Origin: Roseburia sp. | Lineage (GTDB): Bacteria > Bacillota > Clostridia > Lachnospirales > Lachnospiraceae | Reading direction: 5' to 3' | Length of the DNA: 64,000 bases | NCBI GenBank assembly: GCA_003483745.1 | Contig: DMYD01000028.1 | Span: 1 to 64,000 of the forward strand | In this document: in pieces, positions 32,931 to 42,224 of the stretch | Layout: every line of letters starts with the position of its first letter | Numbering within the stretch: position 1 is the first letter of the stretch | Notes under the pieces: generated by a model | Told to the model about the DNA's origin: nothing | What the model saw: only the letters and a program-made list of their open reading frames with translations | The model's database searches: none | Program-made: the position numbers and the translations under genes

Positions 32931-35786
32931 ATGAAGAAAAAGAGTGAAAGAAAATACATTAAGATCAGAGGCGCAAACGAGCACAATCTGAAAAATATTG
33001 ATGTTGATATACCAAGAGATGAATTTGTCGTGCTGACCGGACTTTCCGGTTCCGGAAAATCATCGCTTGCGTTTGATACGATCTATGCAGAGGGACAGAG
33101 GCGCTACATGGAGTCGCTTTCCTCCTATGCAAGACAGTTCTTAGGACAGATGGAAAAACCAAATGTGGAGAAGATCGAGGGATTGTCCCCGGCGATTTCC
33201 ATTGATCAGAAGTCTACGAACCGTAATCCGAGATCTACGGTTGGAACCGTAACGGAGATTTATGATTATTTTCGTCTGCTATATGCGAGAGTCGGTATCC
33301 CACACTGTCCGAAATGTGGCAGGGAGATCAAAAAACAGACAGTCGATCAGATGGTCGACCAGATCATGACACTCCCGGAACGCACAAAGATCCAGCTTTT
33401 AGCACCAGTCGTGCGCGGAAGAAAAGGGGAACACCAGAAGCTCTTAGAGCAGGCAAAGCGCAGTGGTTATGTGCGTGTGATTGCGGACGGCAGCATGTAT
33501 GAGCTGACGGAGGAGATCAAACTGGACAAAAATAAAAAGCATAATATCGAGATCGTGGTAGACCGTCTGATGGTTAAACCGGGGATTGAGAAGCGTTTGT
33601 CGGATTCCATTGAAAATGTACTGGAATTATCCAAAGGATTGATGACCGTAGATGTGATCGACGGGGAGCCGATCCAGTTCTCGGAGAGTTTTTCCTGTCC
33701 GGACTGCGGAATCAGTATCGGAGAGATCGAACCGAGGAGTTTTTCTTTTAACAACCCGTTCGGGGCTTGTCCGACCTGTTTTGGACTCGGATATAAGATG
33801 GAGTTTGATGTGGATCTGATGATCCCGGACAAGCGTCTTTCCATTGCGGAGGGAGCAATCCAGGTCATGGGCTGGCAGTCCTGCACGGATCCTTCCAGTT
33901 TTACTTATGCTGTTTTAAAAGCATTGACGGAAGAATATCATTTTTCTCTGGAGACACCGTTTCAGGATTATCCGGATGAGATAAAATATGTGATCCTGCA
34001 CGGAACAGACGGCAGGGAATTAAAAGTACATTATAAAGGAATGCGCGGCGAAGGTGTTTATGATGTGGCGTTTGAGGGACTGATCCGGAATGTACAGCGT
34101 AAATACCGTGAGACAGGCTCTGAGACCATGAAACAGGAATATGAGCAGTTTATGCGTATTACACCGTGTGAAACCTGTAAGGGACAACGTCTGAAAGCGG
34201 AATCTTTAGCCGTCACAGTTGCAGATAAGAACATTTATGAAATCACATCCATGTCAGTAAAGAATCTTGGAAGTTTTTTGAATGATCTGAAACTCAGTCA
34301 TCAGCAGCATCTGATCGGAGATCAGATTTTAAAAGAGATCCGTGCACGTGTGGGATTTCTAAATGAAGTTGGATTGGATTATCTGTCATTATCACGTGCA
34401 ACAGGAACGCTTTCCGGTGGAGAAGCACAGCGTATCCGGCTGGCGACACAGATTGGTTCCGGTCTGGTCGGGGTGGCATATATTTTGGACGAGCCGTCTA
34501 TCGGTCTGCACCAGAGAGATAATGATAAGCTGCTTGGCGCATTAAAGAACTTAAAAGACCTTGGAAATACCTTGATCGTCGTGGAACACGACGAGGATAC
34601 GATGCTGGCTGCGGATTATATTGTGGATATCGGTCCGGGTGCGGGTGCACATGGTGGACAGGTGGTAGCGTGCGGAACAGCGGAAGAGATCATGAAGAAC
34701 AAAAATTCAGTGACCGGTGCTTATCTGAGTGGAAGAATTAAGATACCGGTTCCGTCGGAGCGCAGAAAACCGACAGGCTTTTTGACGGTCAAAGGTGCAA
34801 GGGAGAATAATCTTAAGAATATTGATGTGAAGATTCCGCTTGGTATCATGACCTGCATCACAGGTGTGTCCGGTTCGGGAAAAAGTTCCCTGACCAATGA
34901 AATTTTATACAAGAGACTTGCGAGAGATCTGAATCGTGCAAGATGTATTCCGGGTAAACATGACGATATTATCGGTATTGACCAGTTAGACAAAGTGATT
35001 GATATTGACCAGTCCCCAATCGGAAGAACGCCGCGGTCGAATCCGGCGACATATACCGGCGTGTTTGATATGATCCGTGACCTCTTTGCAGCAACGCCGG
35101 ATGCAAAGGCAAAAGGATATAAAAAAGGCAGATTCAGTTTCAACGTAAAAGGTGGACGGTGTGAGGCATGTTCCGGTGATGGAATCATCAAGATAGAGAT
35201 GCACTTTTTACCGGATGTGTATGTTCCATGTGAGGTCTGTGGCGGAAAAAGGTATAACCGTGACACGTTAGAAGTGAAATACAAAGGCAAGAGCATTTAT
35301 GATGTACTGGATATGACAGTGGAAGAAGCATTGAAATTCTTTGAAAATGTGCCGGCGATCGCAAGAAAGATACAGACACTTTATGATGTGGGGCTTTCCT
35401 ATGTCAAGCTTGGCCAGCCGTCGACAGAGCTTTCCGGTGGAGAGGCGCAGCGGATTAAGCTGGCAACGGAACTGTCAAAGCGCAGTACCGGTAAGACGAT
35501 TTATATCTTAGATGAGCCGACAACCGGGCTTCATTTTGCAGATGTCCATAAGCTGATCGAGATCCTGCGCAGACTTTCAGATGGTGGAAACACTGTGATC
35601 GTGATTGAACACAATTTAGATGTGATCAAGACTGCGGACTATATTATTGATATGGGACCGGAAGGCGGAGACGGTGGAGGAACCGTGATTGCAGAGGGAA
35701 CGCCGGAAGAAGTGGCAGAGGTACCGGAATCTTATACCGGGTATTATGTGAAGAAGTATTTAGAGAAAGACAAACAGGAGCATTAA
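32931..35786 (+). CDS. uvrA: Excinuclease ABC subunit A
   Basis: Damage-recognition ATPase of nucleotide excision repair, 951 aa, full length. Two ABC modules, each with Walker A (GLSGSGKSSLAFDT near residue 36; GVSGSGKSSLTNEIL in the second half), signatures (LSGGEAQRIRLATQ and LSGGEAQRIKLATE), and zinc-binding CxxC pairs (CPKCGREI, CPDCG...CPTC, CEACSGDG...CEVCGG). It is co-transcribed with uvrB. A GC-rich hairpin lies at 36093-36116, after the inserted MITE, and was probably its original terminator. Confidence 0.97.
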   Translation: MKKKSERKYIKIRGANEHNLKNIDVDIPRDEFVVLTGLSGSGKSSLAFDTIYAEGQRRYMESLSSYARQFLGQMEKPNVEKIEGLSPAISIDQKSTNRNPRSTVGTVTEIYDYFRLLYARVGIPHCPKCGREIKKQTVDQMVDQIMTLPERTKIQLLAPVVRGRKGEHQKLLEQAKRSGYVRVIADGSMYELTEEIKLDKNKKHNIEIVVDRLMVKPGIEKRLSDSIENVLELSKGLMTVDVIDGEPIQFSESFSCPDCGISIGEIEPRSFSFNNPFGACPTCFGLGYKMEFDVDLMIPDKRLSIAEGAIQVMGWQSCTDPSSFTYAVLKALTEEYHFSLETPFQDYPDEIKYVILHGTDGRELKVHYKGMRGEGVYDVAFEGLIRNVQRKYRETGSETMKQEYEQFMRITPCETCKGQRLKAESLAVTVADKNIYEITSMSVKNLGSFLNDLKLSHQQHLIGDQILKEIRARVGFLNEVGLDYLSLSRATGTLSGGEAQRIRLATQIGSGLVGVAYILDEPSIGLHQRDNDKLLGALKNLKDLGNTLIVVEHDEDTMLAADYIVDIGPGAGAHGGQVVACGTAEEIMKNKNSVTGAYLSGRIKIPVPSERRKPTGFLTVKGARENNLKNIDVKIPLGIMTCITGVSGSGKSSLTNEILYKRLARDLNRARCIPGKHDDIIGIDQLDKVIDIDQSPIGRTPRSNPATYTGVFDMIRDLFAATPDAKAKGYKKGRFSFNVKGGRCEACSGDGIIKIEMHFLPDVYVPCEVCGGKRYNRDTLEVKYKGKSIYDVLDMTVEEALKFFENVPAIARKIQTLYDVGLSYVKLGQPSTELSGGEAQRIKLATELSKRSTGKTIYILDEPTTGLHFADVHKLIEILRRLSDGGNTVIVIEHNLDVIKTADYIIDMGPEGGDGGGTVIAEGTPEEVAEVPESYTGYYVKKYLEKDKQEH

Positions 35787-35842
35787 GGTATTGTAAGAAA
35801 TTCTAAAAATAAATCTGAAAAGTAAAATACAAAAGAAATTAG

Positions 35843-36075
35843 AAAGTAGGATTAGGGTGTCAAAAGGTGGCTCTTAAACTCGCGCCAGTTATGGCACGAT
35901 GACGTCCATGGGACATTAAGACTTTTGCTGCCGTCCATGGCAGCAAAACACTGCGCATCGACAGGCAAACTAAGATTTTCTAATTTTCTCCCCAAGTCAC
36001 AAAAACAGTCTCTGCTTTGTGCAATTTGCCAGCCACTAAATTAAAATCCACCTTTTGACACCCGAATCAAAGTAG
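35843..36075. mobile_element. 219-bp MITE-like element with 7-bp target duplication
   Basis: The ends are inverted repeats of 21 bp (35850-35870 and 36048-36068) built on GGGTGTCAAAAGGTGG, with one mismatch. The 7-bp sequence AAAGTAG stands directly outside each end (35843-35849 and 36069-36075) as a target-site duplication. The interior has no ORF but holds a perfect 10-bp hairpin TTTTGCTGCC / GGCAGCAAAA (35923-35948) and the word CGTCCATGGGAC (35903-35914), which recurs at 23981. No transposase is encoded, so it would have been moved in trans. It sits between uvrA and that operon's likely terminator. Confidence 0.75.
35923..35948. repeat. Internal hairpin of the MITE
   Basis: TTTTGCTGCC, loop GTCCAT, GGCAGCAAAA: perfect 10-bp stem. 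Confidence 0.7.
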
Positions 36076-36092
36076 AATAAAGTACATCACAA

Positions 36093-36116
36093 AAGGCGCT
36101 GCAGCTGCAGCGCCTT
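36093..36116 (+). terminator. GC-rich palindrome, likely uvrBA terminator
   Basis: AAGGCGCTGCAG/CTGCAGCGCCTT, a perfect 24-nt palindrome followed by ATTA. The T-run is short, so efficiency is uncertain. Confidence 0.55.
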
Positions 36117-36124
36117 ATTACATT

Positions 36125-36230
36125 CGGGGAGTACTCCCCGGAATCCCCTTCGGAAAACCGGGAAGCATGAGTTATGAAAAATTATACTGCCCGTCAGAAA
36201 GTCTGACGGTTGGGTCCGCTTGTATCGGAC
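36125..36230. other. Cluster of hairpins in the gap before mbl
   Basis: Beyond the palindrome above, three more hairpins follow closely: CGGGGAGT/ACTCCCCG (36125-36140), CCGTCAGA-AAG-TCTGACGG (36191-36209) and GTCCG/CGGAC (36214-36230). There is no ORF with a ribosome site. The rest of the gap to 36370 is A+T-rich and featureless to me. Confidence 0.5.
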
Positions 36231-36370
36231 TTATTAGCTAGTACTCTTAAAATATAAAATATAAATGTGATGAAAATGTGATGGCAAAATGAAAAATAAA
36301 CAAAATGAATAAAAAAGAATGAAGATTTTCTTATTTTTTTCAAAAATGCAGTCCTGCCATAAAAAAACCT

Positions 36371-36398
36371 TTGAAAAATCCCATTTTTTGTATATAAT
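36371..36398 (+). promoter_or_regulatory. Promoter of the mbl operon
   Basis: TTGAAA (36371-36376), 16-nt spacer, TATAAT (36393-36398), about 110 bp upstream of mbl. Confidence 0.65.
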
Positions 36399-36507
36399 AG
36401 GACTGTATATGTAAAAATAGGTTTAATGGCATTTCTATGTCCGGACGGATATGGAAATATTATCCATAGATTCAGGAACAGAGAGACGAAAGGGGCAAGT
36501 ATTTAAA

Positions 36508-37503
36508 ATGATGAGTACAGATATTGGTATCGATCTCGGTACTGCCAGTATATTAGTTTATATCAAAGGAAAAGGTGTCGTATTAAAGGAGCCGTCAGTT
36601 GTGGCTTTTGACCGTGATACAAATAAGATCAAAGCAATCGGAGAGGAAGCAAGATTGATGCTCGGAAGAACACCGGGAAATATCGTGGCAGTCAGACCAC
36701 TTCGTCAGGGTGTTATTTCCGATTATCAGGTTACGGAGAAGATGATCAAGTACTTTATCCAGAAAGCACTTGGCAAGAAAACATTCCGCAAGCCGCGCAT
36801 CAGTGTATGTGTGCCAAGCGGTGTCACAGAGGTTGAGAAAAAGGCTGTTGAGGATGCAACCTATCAGGCAGGAGCAAGAGAGGTTGCAATCATCGAGGAG
36901 CCGATTGCCGCAGCAATCGGAGCAGGTATTGATATTTCAAGACCTTGTGGAAATATGATCGTGGACATCGGAGGCGGAACAGCAGATATTGCAGTTATTT
37001 CTCTGGGTGGATCGGTTGTCAGCACTTCTATCAAAATTGCCGGAGATGATTTTGATGAGGCAATCGTCCGTTATATGCGTAAAAAACACAATCTTCTGAT
37101 TGGTGAGCGTACTGCAGAGGATATCAAGATCCGTATCGGAAGCTGTTTCCCACAGGCACAGGCTGAGACGATGGATGTACGTGGACGTAATCTTGTGACA
37201 GGACTTCCAAAAACAGTAACAGTTTCTTCCGAGGAGACAGAAGAAGCGTTAAGAGAGCCGACACTTCAGATCGTGGAAGCAGTACATTCCGTACTTGAGA
37301 AAACTCCGCCAGAACTTGCAGCAGATGTTGCAGATCGTGGTATTGTACTGACTGGTGGTGGATCATTACTCAGAGGTTTAGAGGAATTGATCGAGGACCG
37401 CACAGGAATCAATACGATGACGGCAGATGAGCCGATGACATGTGTTGCAATCGGTACCGGAAAATTCGTAGAGTTTTTAGCCGGAAAACGTGATGAAGAT
37501 TAA
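36508..37503 (+). CDS. mbl: MreB/Mbl family actin-like protein
   Basis: Bacterial actin that organises lateral cell-wall synthesis. 331 aa with phosphate-1 IGIDLGTASILVYIKGKG, connect-1/phosphate-2 MIVDIGGGTADIAVISLGG and adenosine motif IVLTGGGSLLRGLEELI. I call it Mbl rather than MreB because the downstream genes are the flhO-flhP pair that follows mbl in Bacillus, and no mreC/mreD is present. The start is ATG 36508 (or 36511), with AAAGGGG upstream; the ORF extension to 36451 is poor. Confidence 0.85.
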   Translation: MMSTDIGIDLGTASILVYIKGKGVVLKEPSVVAFDRDTNKIKAIGEEARLMLGRTPGNIVAVRPLRQGVISDYQVTEKMIKYFIQKALGKKTFRKPRISVCVPSGVTEVEKKAVEDATYQAGAREVAIIEEPIAAAIGAGIDISRPCGNMIVDIGGGTADIAVISLGGSVVSTSIKIAGDDFDEAIVRYMRKKHNLLIGERTAEDIKIRIGSCFPQAQAETMDVRGRNLVTGLPKTVTVSSEETEEALREPTLQIVEAVHSVLEKTPPELAADVADRGIVLTGGGSLLRGLEELIEDRTGINTMTADEPMTCVAIGTGKFVEFLAGKRDED

Positions 37504-37635
37504 CTTTTTTTGCATTTTGCCGATACAATAAACAGAGGTATGTTTTGTGCACAGGAAGACTGTATGAAAATAATTTTTTCCATGCAGGATGAGGATTAAA
37601 ATACACCAGAAGCTGTGCAGAAATGGAGAGTTTAC

Positions 37636-38430
37636 ATGGTAAAAGGATTGTATACAGCGTATACAGGAATGATCAATGAACAGAATCGTCTGGACATTCT
37701 TTCAAATAACCTTGCAAATGCAGACACCAATGGTTATAAGAAAGAGGGAGCTACAAATCAGACATTTGCGGATGAACTTGCAATCAAAATCAAGGATACA
37801 TCCTATTATGGTATGCCGCAGAAACTTGGAACCATGAGCATGGGTGTACACATCGGAGAGACTTATACAGATTACAGTCAGGGAAATTTCCGGGTGACAG
37901 ATAATGCAACGGACTTTGCCCTGGATGGAGATGGTTTCTTTGCAATCGCATATACAGATAAAGCAGGAAATACATCTGTGAAATACAGCAGGGATGGAGC
38001 TTTTGTAGTTAATACGGCAGGTTACCTTGTCACAAAAGATGGCGATTATGTGTTAAATCAGAATGGAGCCATGAATGCGGATGCAGGAGCACGTATTCAG
38101 GTAGATCCGAATGTGCCGATTACCGTTGATGAAAAAGGAAATATTTTTCAGAATAACCAGCAGGTCGGTACGATTGGTGTTGTAGACATAGAGGATTACA
38201 ATTATCTGGCAAAATACGGCGAGAATATGTATGATCTGGTAAATGGTGGTGTTCGTCAGGCATCTACTGCGAAAGTAACGCAGGGATGTATCGAATCATC
38301 CAATATCAATGTTGTTTCAGAAATGGTCAATATGATCACGATATCAAGAGCCTTTCAGGCGGGACAAAAGGTGATCAATGCTGTGGATGAAACATTAGAT
38401 AAAGCGGTAAATCAGGTAGGAAAGGTATAA
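37636..38430 (+). CDS. flhO: Flagellar rod/hook-type protein FlhO (FlgF/FlgG family)
   Basis: 264-aa axial protein of the flagellar rod. N-terminal coiled rod motif LYTAYTGMINEQNRLDILSN followed by NLANADTNGYKKEG (the ANANTxGYK signature), middle FxxALDGDGFFAIAY domain, and C-terminal heptad region EMVNMITISRAFQAGQKVIN. It is exported through the flagellar type III system, hence no signal peptide. ATG 37636 is preceded by GGAGAG. The gene pair after mbl corresponds in order to flhO-flhP of Bacillus. Confidence 0.88.
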   Translation: MVKGLYTAYTGMINEQNRLDILSNNLANADTNGYKKEGATNQTFADELAIKIKDTSYYGMPQKLGTMSMGVHIGETYTDYSQGNFRVTDNATDFALDGDGFFAIAYTDKAGNTSVKYSRDGAFVVNTAGYLVTKDGDYVLNQNGAMNADAGARIQVDPNVPITVDEKGNIFQNNQQVGTIGVVDIEDYNYLAKYGENMYDLVNGGVRQASTAKVTQGCIESSNINVVSEMVNMITISRAFQAGQKVINAVDETLDKAVNQVGKV

Positions 38431-38450
38431 GCAGGAGGTAAACCGGAATT

Positions 38451-39269
38451 ATGATGAGAGCTCTTTATACTGCGGCAACCGGTATGATTGCACAGCAGTC
38501 AAATGTGGATAATATTTCAAATAACCTTTCAAATGTCAATACGGTCGGATATAAACAGGAGAAGATGGAGTTCAAATCTTTACTCTATCAAACCATCCAG
38601 ACAAGAACCACCAGTGCAAACGGCGAACAAAAGCCAATCTCTGCACAGGTAGGACTTGGTACAAGAGTGGCATCCAACACATCTATTTATACGCAGGGAT
38701 CATTGATGGAAAGTGAGAATGCAACAGATTTTGCAATCAGTGGAGACGGATTTTTTGCAGTGCGCGGAGCAGATGGAAAAACCTATTATACGAGAGCCGG
38801 TGATTTTGTATGGTCTGTCAATGCAGGTGGTACATTAACTCTTTGCACGAATGAGGGATATCCGGTTTTAGATTCGAATAATCAGACGATCAATCTTCCG
38901 GCAGGTATCAGTGCGGAAAAGGTAGTTGTCAGCGAAAACGGAAAACTTGGATATACCAATGCCGCAGGCACATATGTAGACATGAATCAAACGATTGGAT
39001 TATTTCAGTTTAATAATCCGAGCGGACTTGAGAAGGTAGGAACCAATCTTCTTGCAGTGACGCCGGCATCTGGAAATGCGATGAATGAATCGACAACTGC
39101 GAATCTCACGAAAAGTAAGGTTTTACAGAAATATTTAGAGGGATCGAACGTTCAGGTTGCAGACGAGATGGTAAACCTGATCATTGCACAGCGTGCATAT
39201 CAGCTCAATTCCAAGGCGATCACGACATCGGATGAGATGCTTGAGCAGGCAAACAATCTGAAACGTTAA
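38451..39269 (+). CDS. flhP: Flagellar rod/hook-type protein FlhP (FlgG family)
   Basis: 272-aa paralogue of the preceding gene, with MRALYTAATGMIAQQSNVDN, NLSNVNTVGYKQEK, ATDFAISGDGFFAVRG and the C-terminal EMVNLIIAQRAYQLNSKAIT, the FlgG rod signature. The distal-rod protein role (FlgG) is the best-supported function. AGGAGG precedes its start 20 bp after flhO. It is followed by a rod-binding FlgJ-type gene, so the three form a rod-assembly operon. Confidence 0.9.
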   Translation: MMRALYTAATGMIAQQSNVDNISNNLSNVNTVGYKQEKMEFKSLLYQTIQTRTTSANGEQKPISAQVGLGTRVASNTSIYTQGSLMESENATDFAISGDGFFAVRGADGKTYYTRAGDFVWSVNAGGTLTLCTNEGYPVLDSNNQTINLPAGISAEKVVVSENGKLGYTNAAGTYVDMNQTIGLFQFNNPSGLEKVGTNLLAVTPASGNAMNESTTANLTKSKVLQKYLEGSNVQVADEMVNLIIAQRAYQLNSKAITTSDEMLEQANNLKR

Positions 39270-39303
39270 GATTAGACATCGGATGTAGGAAAGGAAAAAC
39301 GAT

Positions 39304-39660
39304 ATGATTTCCATGGACAGCATTTCATCATTGATCGATACAAGTAAAAATACAGCGGCTGCAAATCAGGCAAGTTCTCTGCAGAGTTCCTTAAACAGTA
39401 TTTCTTCGGACTCGTCCGAGGACGAGCTGCTGCAGGTCTGCAAGGATTTTGAATCATACTTTGTGGAAGAAGTTTTAAAAGAGATCAAGGAGAGTCTGAC
39501 AGATGAGAGTGATGAAGAAGATTCTTCAACTTCCACATTGAAAGATTATTATATGGACAATGTCATTGAACTGGTTGCGGATCAGGTCGTAGATGAGGTT
39601 GGAACCAATTTCACACAGCAGCTCTATGAGCAGATGAAACGTAATTATAATATAGAATAA
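39304..39660 (+). CDS. FlgJ-type rod-binding domain protein
   Basis: 118 aa. Residues about 40-115 match the N-terminal rod-capping domain of FlgJ (LLQVCKDFESYFVEEVLKEI ... DNVIELVADQVVDEVG ... QLYEQMKRNY). The muramidase domain of proteobacterial FlgJ is absent, as is usual in Firmicutes. The first 38 residues are Ser/Asn-rich and probably disordered. It is the last gene of the mbl-flhO-flhP run, ended by the terminator at 39755-39813. Confidence 0.85.
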   Translation: MISMDSISSLIDTSKNTAAANQASSLQSSLNSISSDSSEDELLQVCKDFESYFVEEVLKEIKESLTDESDEEDSSTSTLKDYYMDNVIELVADQVVDEVGTNFTQQLYEQMKRNYNIE

Positions 39661-39754
39661 GTTTGCGCAGATAAAATAAAAATGTCGTAAAATCGGCGCA
39701 GCAGAAGTAAGATGTGCAGATAAAGTACATAATTGGAGCAGTATGCAAAATCGG

Positions 39755-39813
39755 TGCAGTTTTAGCGGGAAGATGAACTATGGGTTCAAAGATCCCGTTA
39801 GACTGCATTTTTT
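39755..39813 (+). terminator. Terminator of the mbl-flagellar operon
   Basis: TGCAGT-TT-TAGCGGGA pairs with TCCCGTTA-G-ACTGCA around an inner GAAC/GTTC hairpin, followed by six T. Confidence 0.78.
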
Positions 39814-39884
39814 GTTCATGGCAGTAAATCACGTTCACAAAGTGCGTATATGATTGCTTTAGCAGCAGAAAACAGGATTCTGGA

Positions 39885-42098
39885 ATGGAGAAAAAAGTGG
39901 AAAGTCTTGCAGGGTATGTGGAACATATTATTTATCGAAATGCGGATAATGGATATACGGTCTTAAATCTGGTAAGTGGTGAGGATGAAATCACCTGTGT
40001 AGGGATATTTTCAGCCATTGCAGAGGGAGAAAATATTGAGGCTCGGGGGGAATACACGGAGCATCCGACCTATGGGCAGCAGTTTAAAGTGGCAAGTTTT
40101 GAAGAAAAAGCACCCGAGGACGAGGAGGCAATTGAGAGATATCTTGGTTCTGGTGCAATCAAAGGGATTGGACTTGCCATGGCGGCAAGGATCGTCAGGC
40201 GTTTTAAGGAGGATACCTTCCGGATCATAGAGGAAGAACCGGAGCGCCTTGCTGAGATCAAAGGAATCAGTAACCGGAAAGCGATGGAGATTGCCAGCCA
40301 GGTCAACGAAAAGAGAGATCTGCGTCAGGCGATGATCTTTTTACAACAGTACGGGATTACAATGAATTTAGCAGTCAAAGTATATCAGGCATATGGACAG
40401 GATGTGTACAACATTATTCGTGAAAATCCATACCAGCTGGCGGATGACATTGACGGAGTGGGGTTTCGGACGGCGGATGAGATTGCGGGGAGAGTTGGTA
40501 TCCGCATGGATTCGGATTTCCGGGTGCGCAGCGGCATCCTCTATACGCTGCTTCAGGCGAGCGGAGAGGGGCATACCTATCTTCCGGAAACAGAGTTGAC
40601 ACCGCGTGCATCGAGATTATTAAATGTCACACCGGAGCAGGTGGAAAAACAATATATGGATCTTGCGATTGAGCGTAAAATCATATTAAAACAGCTGGAA
40701 GATCAGACACAGATTTATGCTGCATCATTTTATTATATGGAAGCAAACACGGCTACCATGCTGAAACGGCTCAATGTAAGTTATGATGTGTCAGATGCGG
40801 AGATTGAACAGAGAATCCGGGGGATCGAAAAGAAAAGTGGCATGACGTTAGATGAACATCAGGTAACGGCAGTCAAAGAGGCAGTGCGCAACGGTCTGCT
40901 TGTGATTACGGGAGGACCGGGAACTGGAAAGACAACTACGATCAATACGATCATCCGGTATTTTGAACTGGAGGGATTAGAAATCTTTTTGGCAGCTCCG
41001 ACAGGGCGTGCTGCAAAGCGTATGAGTGAGACAACGGGATTTGAGGCACGGACGGTTCACCGCATGCTTGAACTGAATGGGGGAGCCGAAGGAAGCGGTG
41101 GATTTGAAAGGGATGAGAGCAACCCGCTTGAGACGGATGTGATCATCGTAGATGAAATGTCGATGGTGGATATTTCACTGATGTGTTCGCTGCTTAAAGC
41201 CATTTCTGTTGGAACGAGGCTGATCCTTGTCGGGGATGTCAACCAGCTTCCAAGTGTCGGACCAGGCAGTGTACTGCGCGATATTATCCAGTCCCATGCC
41301 TGTAATGTGGTCATGCTGACAAAAATTTTCCGTCAGGCATCCACCAGTGATATTATCGTTAATGCTCATAAGATCAACCATGGAGAAGAAGTGGCATTAG
41401 ATAATAAGAGCATGGATTTCTTTTTCCTGAAACGGTACGATGCAGATGTGATCATCAATGTGGTACTCCAGCTGATCAAACAGAAGCTTCCAAAATTTGT
41501 AGATGCTTCGCCATACGATATCCAGGTATTGACGCCGATGCGCAAAGGCTTGCTGGGGGTGGAGCGCCTGAATGGGATTTTACAGCGATATATGAATCCA
41601 CCTGCGAATGATAAAGTGGAAAAAGAGTATGGCAGTACGGTGTTCCGCGAAGGGGATAAAGTCATGCAGACAAAGAATAACTATCAGCTTGCGTGGGAAA
41701 TCCGCACAAAATACGGTCTGACTGTGGATAAAGGTCTTGGAATTTTCAATGGAGACATGGGTATCATAAGACAGATCAATGATTTCGCAGAACAGATGAT
41801 CATAGAGTTTGATGAGGGGAGAATGGTAGAGTACCCGTATAAACTTTTAGATGAACTTGAACTTGCCTATGCGATCACGATCCATAAATCGCAGGGAAGC
41901 GAGTATCCTGCGGTTGTTATCCCATTGCTCAGTGGACCGATGATGCTGATGAATCGTAATCTATTGTATACCGCAGTCACACGTGCAAGAAAATGTGTGA
42001 CGTTAGTCGGCAATGAAGTGACCTTCCAGCAGATGATCCAGAATACCTCACAGCAGAAACGGTATAGCGGGTTATGCGACCGTTTAAAGGAAAATTAA
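39885..42098 (+). CDS. recD2: RecD2-type DNA helicase
   Basis: 737-aa 5'-3' helicase of the RecD2 (YrrC) class found in bacteria without RecBC. An N-terminal OB-like domain (YVEHIIYRNADNGYTVLNL) and helix-hairpin-helix repeats (AIKGIGLAMAARIV, GISNRKAMEIA, DGVGFRTADEIAGRVG) precede the SF1 motor: Walker A TGGPGTGKTTTIN near residue 340, Walker B IIVDEMSMVDI, motif III LVGDVNQLPSVGPG, and AITIHKSQGSEYPAVVIP with LLYTAVTRARKCVTLVG at the end. Likely roles are repair and replication-fork processing. Confidence 0.95.
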   Translation: MEKKVESLAGYVEHIIYRNADNGYTVLNLVSGEDEITCVGIFSAIAEGENIEARGEYTEHPTYGQQFKVASFEEKAPEDEEAIERYLGSGAIKGIGLAMAARIVRRFKEDTFRIIEEEPERLAEIKGISNRKAMEIASQVNEKRDLRQAMIFLQQYGITMNLAVKVYQAYGQDVYNIIRENPYQLADDIDGVGFRTADEIAGRVGIRMDSDFRVRSGILYTLLQASGEGHTYLPETELTPRASRLLNVTPEQVEKQYMDLAIERKIILKQLEDQTQIYAASFYYMEANTATMLKRLNVSYDVSDAEIEQRIRGIEKKSGMTLDEHQVTAVKEAVRNGLLVITGGPGTGKTTTINTIIRYFELEGLEIFLAAPTGRAAKRMSETTGFEARTVHRMLELNGGAEGSGGFERDESNPLETDVIIVDEMSMVDISLMCSLLKAISVGTRLILVGDVNQLPSVGPGSVLRDIIQSHACNVVMLTKIFRQASTSDIIVNAHKINHGEEVALDNKSMDFFFLKRYDADVIINVVLQLIKQKLPKFVDASPYDIQVLTPMRKGLLGVERLNGILQRYMNPPANDKVEKEYGSTVFREGDKVMQTKNNYQLAWEIRTKYGLTVDKGLGIFNGDMGIIRQINDFAEQMIIEFDEGRMVEYPYKLLDELELAYAITIHKSQGSEYPAVVIPLLSGPMMLMNRNLLYTAVTRARKCVTLVGNEVTFQQMIQNTSQQKRYSGLCDRLKEN

Positions 42099-42104
42099 AT
42101 AAAG

Positions 42105-42176
42105 AAAAAGCTGTCAGACAGAATAACCGGCGATGAACGATCCTTGACGCTGGTTTTACTGTGCGACAGCTTTTTT
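42105..42176. terminator. Bidirectional terminator between recD2 and the ABC genes
   Basis: AAAAAGCTGTC / GACAGCTTTTT outer stem with an ACAG/CTGT continuation and an inner CCGGCG/CGCTGG stem; A-run and T-run flank it. Confidence 0.85.
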
Positions 42177-42224
42177 ATTCATAAATTTAAAAGTCCGTTG
42201 TGCTTTTTTGATCGGATCTGCATA

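Noticed and set aside
36093..36230. CRISPR-like array
   Set aside because: The palindromes differ in sequence, and there are no regular repeats with spacers.
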